Position numbers and translations under genes: made by a program. The notes beneath the pieces were generated by a model. That model saw only the letters and a list, made by a program, of their open reading frames with translations, was not told the DNA's origin and made no database searches. 60,746 nt of DNA, taken from positions 1-60,746 of the forward strand of contig URKE01000005.1 in NCBI GenBank assembly GCA_900548285.1. Direction: 5' to 3'. Positions 1-8,172 of this stretch are shown in pieces (position 1 is the first letter of the stretch; every line of letters begins with the position of its first letter). The DNA comes from an uncultured Eubacteriales bacterium (GTDB lineage Bacteria; Bacillota; Clostridia; Christensenellales; Borkfalkiaceae).

Positions 1-145
1 ATTCCGTCGCCCGCCCGGTTTACATATTATTATATCGCCCGATTTACATATTATATATAACGCGGCTTTAGGACGGTTATAACGAGATTGCGAAACGGCG
101 TGAAAAACAGTCTGAAAAAAAATTTAAAATATCGTGAAAAAACGT

Positions 146-174
146 TTGACAAAATGTTTTACATAGTGTATGAT
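146..174 (+). promoter_or_regulatory. Sigma-A promoter of the S10-spc-alpha operon
   Basis: TTGACA at 146-151, a 17-bp spacer and TATGAT at 169-174 form a near-consensus housekeeping promoter. Transcription should start near 181, about 250 nt before rpsJ. No other equally good promoter is visible before rplQ, so this is probably the main promoter for the ribosomal gene run. Confidence 0.85.
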
Positions 175-180
175 ATGTAG

Positions 181-432
181 GCTGTGTTAAATATGGGTTG
201 AGACAGAAAGTTACTTAATCCACGCTTGTTAACGGGAACCGGACCCGTTATATGAAAGTAGGAAGATAATTTCTGTTGACAATTGTGAGGGTTTAACCCT
301 TGCGACTAACTGCGCGAAAAACGCGATAGAGGTCACTTGCAAACACACAGCGGCGAGTGATTTTTTTATTGGTTTAAGCGCGACACACACGGCAAAGTTG
401 ATAATATGTTAGTATAAAACGGAGGTAACAAA
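181..432 (+). promoter_or_regulatory. Structured 5' leader of the S10 operon
   Basis: About 250 nt separate the promoter from rpsJ without an ORF. The leader contains a hairpin at 230-250 (TAACGGG/CCCGTTA), a short AGGGTT/AACCCT hairpin near 287-299, a CGCG/CGCG hairpin near 313-325 and a terminator-like hairpin at 333-367. Long S10 leaders bound by ribosomal protein L4 (encoded here by rplD) are known in other bacteria. An autogenous control role is inferred; the sequence does not match a leader class I can name. Confidence 0.55.
333..367 (+). terminator. Putative attenuator ahead of rpsJ
   Basis: CACTTGC (334-340) pairs with GCGAGTG (353-359), extended by a T-A pair, and is followed at once by seven T residues (361-367). 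It has the form of an intrinsic terminator but sits between the operon promoter and the first gene, so it is better read as an attenuator than as the end of another gene. Confidence 0.55.
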
Positions 433-732
433 ATGGCAGGTCAGAAAATCAGAATCAAATTGGCGGCTTACGATCACAAAATGGTAGATCAGGCAACCGA
501 AAAGATTGTTGAAACCATGAAAAAAGCAGGCGCGAAGATAAGCGGTCCGATCCCCCTTCCCACAGAGAAAGAGGTCGTAACCATTCTTCGTTCTCCTCAC
601 AAGTATAAGGACAGCAGAGAGCAGTTCGAAATCAGAACTCACAAAAGACTTATCGACATTTACTCCACCAACGCGAAGATTCTCGACAGTATTCATCTTC
701 CCGCAGGCGTAGACGTAAAAATCAAACTCTGA
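433..732 (+). CDS. rpsJ: 30S ribosomal protein S10
   Basis: This 99-aa protein is full length for S10 (about 102 aa). It sits in the 30S head, and in other bacteria it also serves as NusE in antitermination. The conserved IRIKLAAYDHKMVD start and the GPIPLPT loop are present. The ATG follows ACGGAGGTAACAAA. It is the first gene of the ribosomal operon, 51 bp before rplC, and would be the first gene affected by the leader attenuator. Confidence 0.97.
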   Translation: MAGQKIRIKLAAYDHKMVDQATEKIVETMKKAGAKISGPIPLPTEKEVVTILRSPHKYKDSREQFEIRTHKRLIDIYSTNAKILDSIHLPAGVDVKIKL

Positions 733-783
733 TTCAAACAGGTAAAAAGAATTTTTTAATATATTCGGAGGTGAACTTTATCT

Positions 784-1422
784 ATGAATAAAGCAATCAT
801 TGGAAAGAAATTGGGTATGACTCAGATCTTTTCCGCAGACGGAAAAGTAATCCCGGTCACAGTCGTCGAAGCAGGTCCTTGCCCGGTCGTTCAGATCAAA
901 ACAACGGGTAACGACGGCTACGAAGCGGTAAAAGTCGGCTTCGGAAACGTAGACGAGAAGAGAGTGAACAAGCCCGACGCGGGTCAGTTCAAAAAAGCAG
1001 GCGTAGCGCCCCTTAAAGTTCTGAAGGAATTCAGATTCGACGACGTCAGCGCGTATACCGTAGGACAAGTCATCACTGTTGATACCTTCGCCGAAGGCGA
1101 TAAGGTCGACGTTGTGGGACTCACGAAAGGTCACGGTTTCTCGGGCGTTATCAAGAGATGGAATCAGCACAGACTTAAAATGACTCACGGCGTAGGTCCC
1201 GTTCACAGAGAAGTGGGCTCTATGGGAGCAAACAGTTCTCCGTCGAGAGTTTTCAAGAACAAGCACATGCCCGGACAGTACGGTAACGAAAGAGTGACTA
1301 TTCAGAATCTTGAAATCGTCAAGGTCGATACCGCTCGTAACGTACTTCTCATAAAGGGAGCGATCCCCGGACCGAAGGGCGGAATCATTACGGTTTCCAA
1401 CACCGTAAAGTCGGGTAAATAA
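784..1422 (+). CDS. rplC: 50S ribosomal protein L3
   Basis: This 212-aa protein matches bacterial L3, which binds 23S rRNA domain VI and reaches the peptidyl transferase centre. It begins MNKAIIGKKLGMTQIF, and the tip-loop region HRLKMTHGVGPVHREVGSMG is easily recognised. Its start follows CGGAGGTGAACTTTATCT. It lies between rpsJ and rplD in canonical order. Confidence 0.97.
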   Translation: MNKAIIGKKLGMTQIFSADGKVIPVTVVEAGPCPVVQIKTTGNDGYEAVKVGFGNVDEKRVNKPDAGQFKKAGVAPLKVLKEFRFDDVSAYTVGQVITVDTFAEGDKVDVVGLTKGHGFSGVIKRWNQHRLKMTHGVGPVHREVGSMGANSSPSRVFKNKHMPGQYGNERVTIQNLEIVKVDTARNVLLIKGAIPGPKGGIITVSNTVKSGK

Positions 1423-1437
1423 GGAGCGTGAAAAACT

Positions 1438-2100
1438 ATGCCAAACGTTAAAGTTTATAATATGAAAGGACAAGAGGTAGGAACGAAAGAACTTAGCAAC
1501 TTGTTTGAAGCGGAATACAACGAGCCGCTCGTTCATCAGGCGGTGGTGACAAGACTTGCCAACATGCGTCAGGGAACGAAAGGCACGCTTACCAGAACGG
1601 AAGTCCGCGGAGGCGGTAAAAAGCCTTGGAGACAGAAAGGAACGGGTAACGCAAGACAGGGTTCGATAAGGGCTCCGCAGTGGGTAAAGGGCGGCGTCGT
1701 CTTTGCTCCGAAGTCGAGAGATTTCAGCAAGAAGATGAATAAGTTCGCTCGTCGCGGCGCGCTTTTGTCCGCGGTTTCCAAGAGAGTTGCCGACAACGAT
1801 TTCTTCGTGATCGACAACATCGCCGTTAAGGACGGAAAGACCAAGGAAATGGTCGAATTCATGAAGGCGTTCAAATTCGAGAAGAGCGTTCTCGTGGTAA
1901 TGAGCGACAACGACGCGCTCGTTATCAGAGCGGCAAAGAACATCAAGGCTTTGCAGACTCTCCCCGTGAACGAACTCAACACTTACGACGTTGTCAAAAA
2001 CAGCGTACTCGTAATGTCTGCAGACGCTGTCGATAATTTGCAAGCCGTTTACGGAGCGATGTTCGACAACAATTTTGCGAATCAGGAGGATGACGAATAA
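1438..2100 (+). CDS. rplD: 50S ribosomal protein L4
   Basis: This 220-aa protein is slightly longer than many L4 proteins (about 207 aa) because of an acidic C-terminal tail. L4 lines the peptide exit tunnel. The tunnel loop KKPWRQKGTGNARQGSIRAP is intact at residues 61-80. L4 is the known autogenous repressor of S10 operons in enterobacteria, so it is the natural candidate ligand for the leader at 181-432. That link is inferred, not shown. Confidence 0.97.
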   Translation: MPNVKVYNMKGQEVGTKELSNLFEAEYNEPLVHQAVVTRLANMRQGTKGTLTRTEVRGGGKKPWRQKGTGNARQGSIRAPQWVKGGVVFAPKSRDFSKKMNKFARRGALLSAVSKRVADNDFFVIDNIAVKDGKTKEMVEFMKAFKFEKSVLVVMSDNDALVIRAAKNIKALQTLPVNELNTYDVVKNSVLVMSADAVDNLQAVYGAMFDNNFANQEDDE

Positions 2101-2103
2101 TTT

Positions 2104-2391
2104 ATGGAAAGAGATATCATTATTAAACCTATTCTTTCCGAAAAGAGTTACGAAACCATCAAAGATAAGAAATACACTTTCATGGTTGCGAAGGACGCCA
2201 ATAAAACGGAGATCAAACTCGAAGTTGAAAGAAAGTTCGACGTTCAGGTCGAAAAAGTCAACACTGTGAACTGCCACGGCAAACTTAAGAGAATGGGCAG
2301 ATCGCAAGGCTATACGCCCGATTACAAAAAGGCTATAGTTACCCTTAAAAAAGACAGCAAGGGCATTAAGTTCTTTGAGTCGTTACAATAA
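2104..2391 (+). CDS. rplW: 50S ribosomal protein L23
   Basis: This 95-aa protein is typical in length for L23, which sits at the exit of the nascent-chain tunnel and docks SRP, SecY and trigger factor. It starts MERDIIIKPILSEKS and contains the NTVNCHGKLKRMGRSQGY loop that binds 23S rRNA. The ATG is 3 nt after the rplD stop, and its AGGAGG lies inside the last codons of rplD, so the two are translationally close-coupled. Confidence 0.96.
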   Translation: MERDIIIKPILSEKSYETIKDKKYTFMVAKDANKTEIKLEVERKFDVQVEKVNTVNCHGKLKRMGRSQGYTPDYKKAIVTLKKDSKGIKFFESLQ

Positions 2392-2408
2392 TACGGAGGA
2401 TCTGAATT

Positions 2409-3236
2409 ATGGGAATTAAGAGATATAAACCGACTTCCCCGGCTCGTCGTTTTATGACGGTTTCGACGTTTGAAGAGATTACCTGCACGAAGCCCGAAAG
2501 ATCTTTGCTTGAAGATCAGAGACATACCGCAGGCAGAAATGCTCAGGGAAGAATCACCGTTCGTCATCACGGCGGCGGCAATAAGAGAAAATATCGTATC
2601 ATCGATTTCAAGAGAAATAAAGACGGAATCGAAGCGACGGTCAAGACGATCGAATACGATCCGAACAGAACGGCAAACATCGCCCTTCTCGTTTATAAGG
2701 ACGGAGAAAAGAGATATATTCTCGCTCCTCTCGGTCTTAACGTAGGCGACAAACTCGTATCCGGCAAGGACGCCGATATCAAAATCGGCAACGCCCTTCC
2801 GCTTGAATTTATCCCCGTCGGTACGATGATTCACAACATCGAACTTCAGCCCGGCAAGGGCGGTCAGATCGCGAGAAGCGCGGGCATGGCTGCTCAACTT
2901 ATGGCAAAAGAAGGCGGAATGGCCACTCTTAAAATGCCGAGCGGAGAAATGAGATACGTTTCGATCAAGTGCAAGGCTACGATCGGTCAGGTCGGTAACC
3001 TCGATCACGAAATCATCAGAGTAGGTAAGGCAGGTAAGACCAGACATATGGGTATCAGACCTACCGTAAGAGGCGCGGTCATGAACCCGTGCGATCACCC
3101 GCACGGCGGTGGTGAAGGTAAGGCTCCCGTCGGACACGCAGGTCCGCTTACTCCGTGGGGTAAACCGGCTCTCGGCTACAAGACGAGAAAGAAGAAGAAT
3201 AAGACTGACAAGTTTATTCTTAAGAGAGTTAACTGA
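2409..3236 (+). CDS. rplB: 50S ribosomal protein L2
   Basis: This 275-aa L2 is full length. L2 is required for subunit association and peptidyl transferase activity. The N-terminal MGIKRYKPTSPARRFMT and the C-terminal VMNPCDHPHGGGEGKAPVG segment with its conserved histidine are intact. The ATG follows ACGGAGGATCTGAATT. Confidence 0.98.
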   Translation: MGIKRYKPTSPARRFMTVSTFEEITCTKPERSLLEDQRHTAGRNAQGRITVRHHGGGNKRKYRIIDFKRNKDGIEATVKTIEYDPNRTANIALLVYKDGEKRYILAPLGLNVGDKLVSGKDADIKIGNALPLEFIPVGTMIHNIELQPGKGGQIARSAGMAAQLMAKEGGMATLKMPSGEMRYVSIKCKATIGQVGNLDHEIIRVGKAGKTRHMGIRPTVRGAVMNPCDHPHGGGEGKAPVGHAGPLTPWGKPALGYKTRKKKNKTDKFILKRVN

Positions 3237-3251
3237 GGAGGTTAGAACAGT

Positions 3252-3527
3252 ATGAGCAGAAGTGTTAAGAAAGGACCTTTCGTTCAAGAGAAATTACTTA
3301 AAAGAGTAGAAGCGTTGAACGCAGAGAATAAGAAATCCGTTTTAAAGACCTGGTCGAGAAGTTCGACGATATTCCCTCAGATGGTCGGTCATACGATTGC
3401 CGTTTACGACGGAAGAAAGCACGTACCCGTATATATTACGGAAGATATGGTAGGCTGCAAACTCGGCGAGTTCGCTCCGACCAGAACCTTCAAAGGTCAC
3501 GCAGGCTCGAAAACGACCGGTAAATAA
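3252..3527 (+). CDS. rpsS: 30S ribosomal protein S19
   Basis: This 91-aa protein is full length for S19, which complexes with S13 in the 30S head and contacts tRNA. It starts MSRSVKKGPFVQEKLLKRVE and includes the conserved WSRSSTIFPQMVGHTIAVYDG. A GAGGAGG precedes the ATG, 15 nt after the rplB stop. Confidence 0.97.
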   Translation: MSRSVKKGPFVQEKLLKRVEALNAENKKSVLKTWSRSSTIFPQMVGHTIAVYDGRKHVPVYITEDMVGCKLGEFAPTRTFKGHAGSKTTGK

Positions 3528-3545
3528 GAAGGGAGGTAGAGAATA

Positions 3546-3944
3546 ATGGCTACAAACGCTAGAGAAAGAAAAAAGAAGTACGTAGCGAACGCTAAGGCAG
3601 AAACCGGCGTTTCGGCAACGGCTAAATATATCAGAATATCTCCTTACAAGATCAGACCCGTTCTCGATCTTATAAGAGGCAAGAAGGTCACCGAAGCGGA
3701 AGCGATGCTTGAGAACATTCCCAAGGCGGGATCCGAACCCATCAGAAAGGTTCTTCTCTCCGCCGCTGCGAACGCAGAGCACAACAAGGGATACGATAAA
3801 GCCGAACTTTACGTTAAAGCGTGCTATGCCGATCAGGGCCCGACGCTTAAGAGAATGCAACCCATGGCTCACGGAAGAGGTTTCCGTATCTTGAAGAGAA
3901 CGAGCCATATCACGGTCGTAGTCGACAACGCTAAGGCGGAATAA
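3546..3944 (+). CDS. rplV: 50S ribosomal protein L22
   Basis: This 132-aa L22 has about 20 extra basic residues at its N-terminus compared with the usual 110 aa. The core begins near ATAKYIRISPYKIRPVLDLI, and the tunnel hairpin GPTLKRMQPMAHGRGFRI is complete. L22 lines the narrowest part of the exit tunnel. The start is supported by GGGAGGTAGAGAATA before the ATG, so the extension is probably real. Confidence 0.95.
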   Translation: MATNARERKKKYVANAKAETGVSATAKYIRISPYKIRPVLDLIRGKKVTEAEAMLENIPKAGSEPIRKVLLSAAANAEHNKGYDKAELYVKACYADQGPTLKRMQPMAHGRGFRILKRTSHITVVVDNAKAE

Positions 3945-3957
3945 CCAGGAGGACGTT

Positions 3958-4620
3958 ATGGGACAGAAAGTTAATCCACACGGTTTAAGAGTAGGAGTAA
4001 TTAAAGGTTGGGATACTCAGTGGTATGCCGACAAGAAAGATTTCGGCGCTTTCCTTAAAGAGGACTACGAAATAAGAAAATTCATAAAGGACACCTATTA
4101 TGCGTCTGCGATTTCCAAAATCGCGATCGAAAGAGCCGCGGGCAGAATCGCTATCACGATTTACACCGCAAGACCGGGCGTTCTTATCGGAAAAGCCGGA
4201 GCGGGAATCGAAGTAATCAAAAAGCAACTTGCTAAAGTTACGAAAGGCAAGCAGGTTTCCGTTAACATCATCGAAGTGAGAAAACCCGATTGCGACGCGC
4301 AACTCGTTGCCGAATCCATCGCCGCTCAACTCGAAAAGAGAGCGTCTTTCAGAAGATGTATGAAGCAGGCTATCGGCAAATCCATGAGAATGGGCGTCAA
4401 GGGCGTAAAGGTTATGGTAAGCGGTCGTCTTGACGGCGCGGAAATCGCGAGATGCGAACAGTATCACGACGGTTCCATTCCTCTTCAGACCCTTCGCGCG
4501 GATATCGATTACGGTATCGCTACGGCTCACACCACGTTCGGCGCGATCGGTATAAAGGTATGGATTTATAACGGCGAAGTTTTAGGCGACGCTAAAAGAT
4601 CCGAAGGAGGCAAAGCGTAA
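3958..4620 (+). CDS. rpsC: 30S ribosomal protein S3
   Basis: This 220-aa S3 has the KH domain with the GKAGAGIE loop near residues 77-84 and the C-terminal domain at the mRNA entry tunnel (VMVSGRLDGAEIAR). It starts MGQKVNPHGLRVGVIKGW, the family signature. An AGGAGG precedes the ATG, and rplP follows after 2 nt. Confidence 0.97.
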   Translation: MGQKVNPHGLRVGVIKGWDTQWYADKKDFGAFLKEDYEIRKFIKDTYYASAISKIAIERAAGRIAITIYTARPGVLIGKAGAGIEVIKKQLAKVTKGKQVSVNIIEVRKPDCDAQLVAESIAAQLEKRASFRRCMKQAIGKSMRMGVKGVKVMVSGRLDGAEIARCEQYHDGSIPLQTLRADIDYGIATAHTTFGAIGIKVWIYNGEVLGDAKRSEGGKA

Positions 4621-4622
4621 TT

Positions 4623-5054
4623 ATGTTGATGCCAAAAAGAGTTAAAAGAAGAGCGCAGCACCGCGGCAGAATGACCGGTAAGGTCACCAAGGGCAACAAG
4701 ATCGCGTACGGCGATTTCGCTCTCGTAGCCGAAGGATCGGCATGGGTAACGTCCAACCAGATAGAAGCGGCCAGAATCGCGATGACGAGATTCGTCAAAC
4801 GTGGCGGTCAGGTCTGGATCGACATATTCCCTCACAAACCTATAAGCAAAAAGCCTGCGGGAACGAGAATGGGTTCCGGAAAAGGCGGAGTTGAGTATTG
4901 GGCGGCGGTTGTCAAACCGGGCAGAGTACTTTTCGAAATGGCGGGCGTATCCGAAGCCGACGCAAGAGAGGCTATGAGGCTTGCCGGCTATAAACTTCCC
5001 ATCAAGACGAAGTTCGTAGTCAAAGAAAAAACGACAGAAGGAGTTGAAGGTTAA
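4623..5054 (+). CDS. rplP: 50S ribosomal protein L16
   Basis: This 143-aa protein matches L16, which supports A-site tRNA accommodation. The start MLMPKRVKRRAQHRGRMTG and the GTRMGSGKGGVEYWAAVVKP motif are characteristic. The Shine-Dalgarno GAAGGAGG lies in the last codons of rpsC. The second Met is two codons in and is also conserved in the family; the first is better spaced. Confidence 0.96.
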   Translation: MLMPKRVKRRAQHRGRMTGKVTKGNKIAYGDFALVAEGSAWVTSNQIEAARIAMTRFVKRGGQVWIDIFPHKPISKKPAGTRMGSGKGGVEYWAAVVKPGRVLFEMAGVSEADAREAMRLAGYKLPIKTKFVVKEKTTEGVEG

Positions 5055-5056
5055 AC

Positions 5057-5257
5057 ATGAAAGCGCAAGATATTCACGGTATGACCAACGATGAGTTGCA
5101 GGTAAAACTTGCCGAACTCAAAGACGAACTTTTTAACCTTCGTTTCCGCCACGCAGTAAACGAACTTGAAAATCCTAACGTTATTAATTCCACGAAGAAA
5201 GACATCGCGAGAATCAAAACGGAAATACGCGCCAGAGAAATTAAGGCGAACGTTTAA
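5057..5257 (+). CDS. rpmC: 50S ribosomal protein L29
   Basis: A 66-aa alpha-helical hairpin protein typical of L29, located near the exit tunnel beside L23. It contains ELKDELFNLRFRHAVNELEN, the conserved centre of the family. The ATG is 2 nt after the rplP stop, with AGAAGGAG inside rplP as ribosome binding site. Confidence 0.95.
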   Translation: MKAQDIHGMTNDELQVKLAELKDELFNLRFRHAVNELENPNVINSTKKDIARIKTEIRAREIKANV

Positions 5258-5272
5258 CGCGGAGGAGAGAAG

Positions 5273-5527
5273 ATGGAAAGAAATTTAAGAAAAGAAAGAG
5301 TCGGATTAGTTGTGTCCGACAAAATGGATAAGACGGTCGTGGTAAGCGTCGAACTTAAAGCAACTCATCCGCTTTACAAAAAGACCATCACCACCACCAA
5401 GAAATACAAAGCGCACGACGAAGAAAACGTATGCGGAGTAGGCGATAAGGTAAGAATAGTCGAAACCAGAAAACTTTCCAAGGATAAGAACTGGAGAGTC
5501 GCCGAGATAATCGAAAAGGCTAAATAA
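5273..5527 (+). CDS. rpsQ: 30S ribosomal protein S17
   Basis: An 84-aa OB-fold protein matching S17, which binds 16S rRNA early in assembly. Conserved segments are KERVGLVVSDKMDKTVVVSV and the VGDKVRIVETRKLSKDKNWR stretch. CGGAGGAGAGAAG precedes the ATG. Confidence 0.96.
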   Translation: MERNLRKERVGLVVSDKMDKTVVVSVELKATHPLYKKTITTTKKYKAHDEENVCGVGDKVRIVETRKLSKDKNWRVAEIIEKAK

Positions 5528-5544
5528 TATAGGAGGAGCAAGAA

Positions 5545-5913
5545 ATGATACAACCACAGACCAGATTAAAAGTTGCCGATAACTCGGGCGCTAAAGAAAT
5601 CATGTGCATCAGAGTTCTCGGCGGTTCGTTCAGAAAATGTGGAAACATCGGCGACGTAATCGTTGCCAGCGTTAAGACTGCGACTCCGGGCGGAGCCGTA
5701 AAGAAAGGCGACGTAGTCAAAGCGGTTATCGTCAGAAGTTCCAAGGGACTCAGACGTCCCGACGGAACGCATATCAAATTCGACGACAACGCGGCGGTAA
5801 TAATCGACAATCAGAAGCAGCCGAGAGGAACCCGTATCTTCGGACCTGTCGCGCGCGAACTTCGTGAAAAAGATTATATGAAGATAATATCGCTCGCGCC
5901 GGAAGTGCTGTAA
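5545..5913 (+). CDS. rplN: 50S ribosomal protein L14
   Basis: This 122-aa protein is exactly the common length of L14, which forms bridge B8 with the 30S subunit and is the RsfS docking site. MIQPQTRLKVADNSGAKEIM and the C-terminal PVARELREKDYMKIISLAPE are diagnostic. AGGAGGAGCAAGAA precedes the ATG. Confidence 0.97.
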   Translation: MIQPQTRLKVADNSGAKEIMCIRVLGGSFRKCGNIGDVIVASVKTATPGGAVKKGDVVKAVIVRSSKGLRRPDGTHIKFDDNAAVIIDNQKQPRGTRIFGPVARELREKDYMKIISLAPEVL

Positions 5914-5925
5914 GGAGATCGGACT

Positions 5926-6378
5926 ATGAAAATTAAAAAGAATGATACCGTATATGTAATTGCCGGTAAGGACAAGAAAACCACGGGAAAAGTACTTTCC
6001 GTAGACGCCGAAGCCAACAAGATCAAAGTCGAAGGCGTATGCGTTCAGATGAAACATCGGAAGGCGAGAAAGGCTAACGAAACGAGCGGAATCGTTAAAG
6101 TAACCGGTTCTATCGACGCTTCCAACGTAATGGTTGTCTGCCCCGCTTGCAACGCTCACACGAGAGTGGGATATTCTATCGTAGGAGATAAGAAGATCAG
6201 AGTCTGCAAGAAGTGCGGCAAGCCGCTCGACGTAAAAGCCGAGGCGAAGAAAGCCGCCAAGAAAGCCGCGACGAAGAAAACGGACGACGGCGCAGCAAAG
6301 AAAAAGACCGCCGACACGGCAGCAAAAAAGACTACTAAAAAGCCCGCAGCGAAGAAAGCGGCGGATAAAGCCGAATAA
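5926..6378 (+). CDS. rplX: 50S ribosomal protein L24 with a Lys/Ala-rich C-terminal tail
   Basis: Residues 1-102 form a normal L24: a KOW-type N-terminal segment (NDTVYVIAGKDKKTTGKV), GIVKVTGSIDASNVMVVCP and a CPAC...CKKC zinc-ribbon-like pair. The following 45-50 residues consist almost only of Lys, Ala, Thr and Asp (repeats of KKAA, KKT and AAKK), resembling histone H1-type tails. Usual L24 length is 101-110 aa against 150 here. The tail is in frame to a single stop with rplE 11 nt downstream, so it is not a frameshift artefact. Confidence 0.95.
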   Translation: MKIKKNDTVYVIAGKDKKTTGKVLSVDAEANKIKVEGVCVQMKHRKARKANETSGIVKVTGSIDASNVMVVCPACNAHTRVGYSIVGDKKIRVCKKCGKPLDVKAEAKKAAKKAATKKTDDGAAKKKTADTAAKKTTKKPAAKKAADKAE

Positions 6379-6389
6379 GGAGAAATAAA

Positions 6390-6986
6390 ATGGCAGACAA
6401 AAAGACTCAGGTTGCTAAAGAAACTGCAACCGATTCGAAGTATGTTAGCAGAAAGAAGGAATTGTACGAGAAAGAAGTCGTTCCGTATCTCATGAAACAT
6501 TTCGGATACAAGAACATCAATCAATGCCCCAAACTCGTCAAGATAACCATCAACAACGGTCTCGGCGACATTAAGGACAACGCAAAAAGCGTACAACTCG
6601 CTCAGCAGGAACTCGCCCTCATTTCGGGACAGAAAGCCGTTCTCACCAAGGCTAAGAAGTCGGTAGCGAACTTCAAGGTAAGAGAAGGAATGAACGTCGG
6701 CGTGAAGGTAACCCTCAGACAGGACAGAATGTACGATTTCTTCGATAAACTCGTATCGATAGCCCTTCCCAGAGTAAGGGATTTCAAGGGAGTTCCGTCC
6801 AAGAGTTTCGACGGAAGAGGAAACTACGCTATGGGCGTTAAGGAACAACTCATATTCCCCGAAATCCAGTACGATCAGGTTGAAAAGGTCAGAGGTTTCG
6901 ATATTTGCATCGTAACCACCGCCAACACGGACGAAGAAGCGAGAGAACTTCTTAAGGCAATGGGAATGCCTTTCAAAGCTAATTAA
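6390..6986 (+). CDS. rplE: 50S ribosomal protein L5
   Basis: This 198-aa L5 binds 5S rRNA and contacts the 30S head and P-site tRNA. The family start region is at YEKEVVPYLMKHFGYKNINQ, so about 19 N-terminal residues (rich in Lys, Thr and Ala) are extra relative to the usual 179 aa. Conserved VTLRQDRMYDFFDKLVSIAL and FPEIQYDQVEKVRGFDI are present. GGAGAA precedes the ATG. Confidence 0.95.
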   Translation: MADKKTQVAKETATDSKYVSRKKELYEKEVVPYLMKHFGYKNINQCPKLVKITINNGLGDIKDNAKSVQLAQQELALISGQKAVLTKAKKSVANFKVREGMNVGVKVTLRQDRMYDFFDKLVSIALPRVRDFKGVPSKSFDGRGNYAMGVKEQLIFPEIQYDQVEKVRGFDICIVTTANTDEEARELLKAMGMPFKAN

Positions 6987-7000
6987 GGAGAACACGAATC

Positions 7001-7186
7001 ATGGCAAAAACAGCAATGATAAATAAACAGAAAAAGACACCGAAATTCTCTACCAGAGGATATACGAGATGTTCTATCTGCGGAAGACCGCACGCCGTTC
7101 TGAAAAAATACGGAGTATGCCGTATCTGCTTCAGAGAATTAGCTTACAAGGGACAGATTCCCGGCGTAAAAAAGGCAAGTTGGTAA
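7001..7186 (+). CDS. rpsN: 30S ribosomal protein S14, zinc-binding type (S14Z)
   Basis: This 61-aa protein is the short zinc-containing S14, seen from the CSICG and CRICF Cys pairs. The zinc-free paralogue is about 89 aa and lacks these cysteines. S14 is in the 30S head. It is in the standard place between rplE and rpsH and keeps the family end GQIPGVKKASW. Confidence 0.97.
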   Translation: MAKTAMINKQKKTPKFSTRGYTRCSICGRPHAVLKKYGVCRICFRELAYKGQIPGVKKASW

Positions 7187-7204
7187 GAGGAGGTTTAGAT
7201 AAAA

Positions 7205-7603
7205 ATGACAGATCCTATCGCAGATATGCTCACACGTATCAGAAACGCGCTTACGGTTAAGCACGACACGGTTGAAATTCCCGCGTCGAACATGAAGAAA
7301 TCGATTGCGCAGATACTTTTAGACGAAGGTTACATTACGAAATACGACGTTGTTAAGGAAGACGGCGACGTACAGGGTAAAATCGTAATCGAATTAAAAT
7401 ACGGACCCAAGGGCGAAAGAGTCATCAACGGACTCAAGAGAATATCCAAACCGGGCCTCAGAATCTATGCCGGATGCGAAGAACTTCCCAAGGTTTTAGG
7501 CGGACTCGGAATCGCGATCATCTCGACTCCCAAGGGTGTAATGACAGACAAGGCTGCAAGAAAGTCCAACCACGGCGGCGAAGTTCTTGCATACGTCTGG
7601 TAA
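7205..7603 (+). CDS. rpsH: 30S ribosomal protein S8
   Basis: This 132-aa S8 is full length. It starts MTDPIADMLTRIRNALTVKH and ends with the conserved GVMTDKAARKSNHGGEVLAYVW. S8 binds the central domain of 16S rRNA and, in E. coli, represses the spc operon. AGAGGAGG precedes the ATG. Confidence 0.97.
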   Translation: MTDPIADMLTRIRNALTVKHDTVEIPASNMKKSIAQILLDEGYITKYDVVKEDGDVQGKIVIELKYGPKGERVINGLKRISKPGLRIYAGCEELPKVLGGLGIAIISTPKGVMTDKAARKSNHGGEVLAYVW

Positions 7604-7616
7604 GGAGGTCGAATCA

Positions 7617-8159
7617 ATGTCAAGAATAGGAAGAGAGCCGGTCGAAATGCCGGCAGGAGTAACTTTAACGGCAGAAAACGGCTTACTTACGGTAAAAGGA
7701 CCTCTCGGAACGCTTACTCAGGATTATGACGCGGCTAACATTTCCTTCACGGTTGAAGGAAACGTCGCTCACGTTAAGAGAGCGTCGGAAGAGGATGCAA
7801 TCAAGGCTAAACACGGCTTATACAGAGCGCTTCTTCACAACATGGTTGTCGGCGTAACCAAAGGTTACGAGAGAAACCTTGTCGTAAACGGCGTAGGTTG
7901 GAAAGTCGCTCAGACCGGCAAGGATATTACCCTTTCGGTCGGTTTCAGCCACAACATAGTCGTAAACGCTGTCGACGGAATCACCCTTACGGCAGTATCC
8001 CCCACGGAGATAAGCGTTAAGGGAATCGATAAGGTATTAGTCGGTCAGATAGCCGCAAATATCAGAGCAATCAGAAAGCCCGAACCTTACCACGGCTACG
8101 GTATCGCTTACAAAGACGAAGTGATCGAACGTAAGGAAGGCAAGACAGCGGGTAAATAA
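7617..8159 (+). CDS. rplF: 50S ribosomal protein L6
   Basis: The protein from MSRIGREPVEMPAGV is 180 aa, the usual L6 length. A longer reading frame opens at 7587 inside rpsH, but AAGGAGG at 7603-7609 is spaced for the ATG at 7617, which fits the family N-terminus. The C-terminal RKPEPYHGYGIAYKDEVI motif near the sarcin-ricin loop contact is intact. Confidence 0.96.
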   Translation: MSRIGREPVEMPAGVTLTAENGLLTVKGPLGTLTQDYDAANISFTVEGNVAHVKRASEEDAIKAKHGLYRALLHNMVVGVTKGYERNLVVNGVGWKVAQTGKDITLSVGFSHNIVVNAVDGITLTAVSPTEISVKGIDKVLVGQIAANIRAIRKPEPYHGYGIAYKDEVIERKEGKTAGK

Positions 8160-8172
8160 GGAGTAAACTGAT

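Noticed and set aside
1..120. Direct repeats GTTTACATATTAT near the left end as mobile element ends
   Set aside because: Two short AT-rich copies only, with no terminal inverted repeats or transposase.
778..2307. Minus-strand frame of 509 aa opposite rplC-rplW
   Set aside because: Shadow of highly biased ribosomal genes; no ribosome binding site or family match, and the plus-strand genes are certain.
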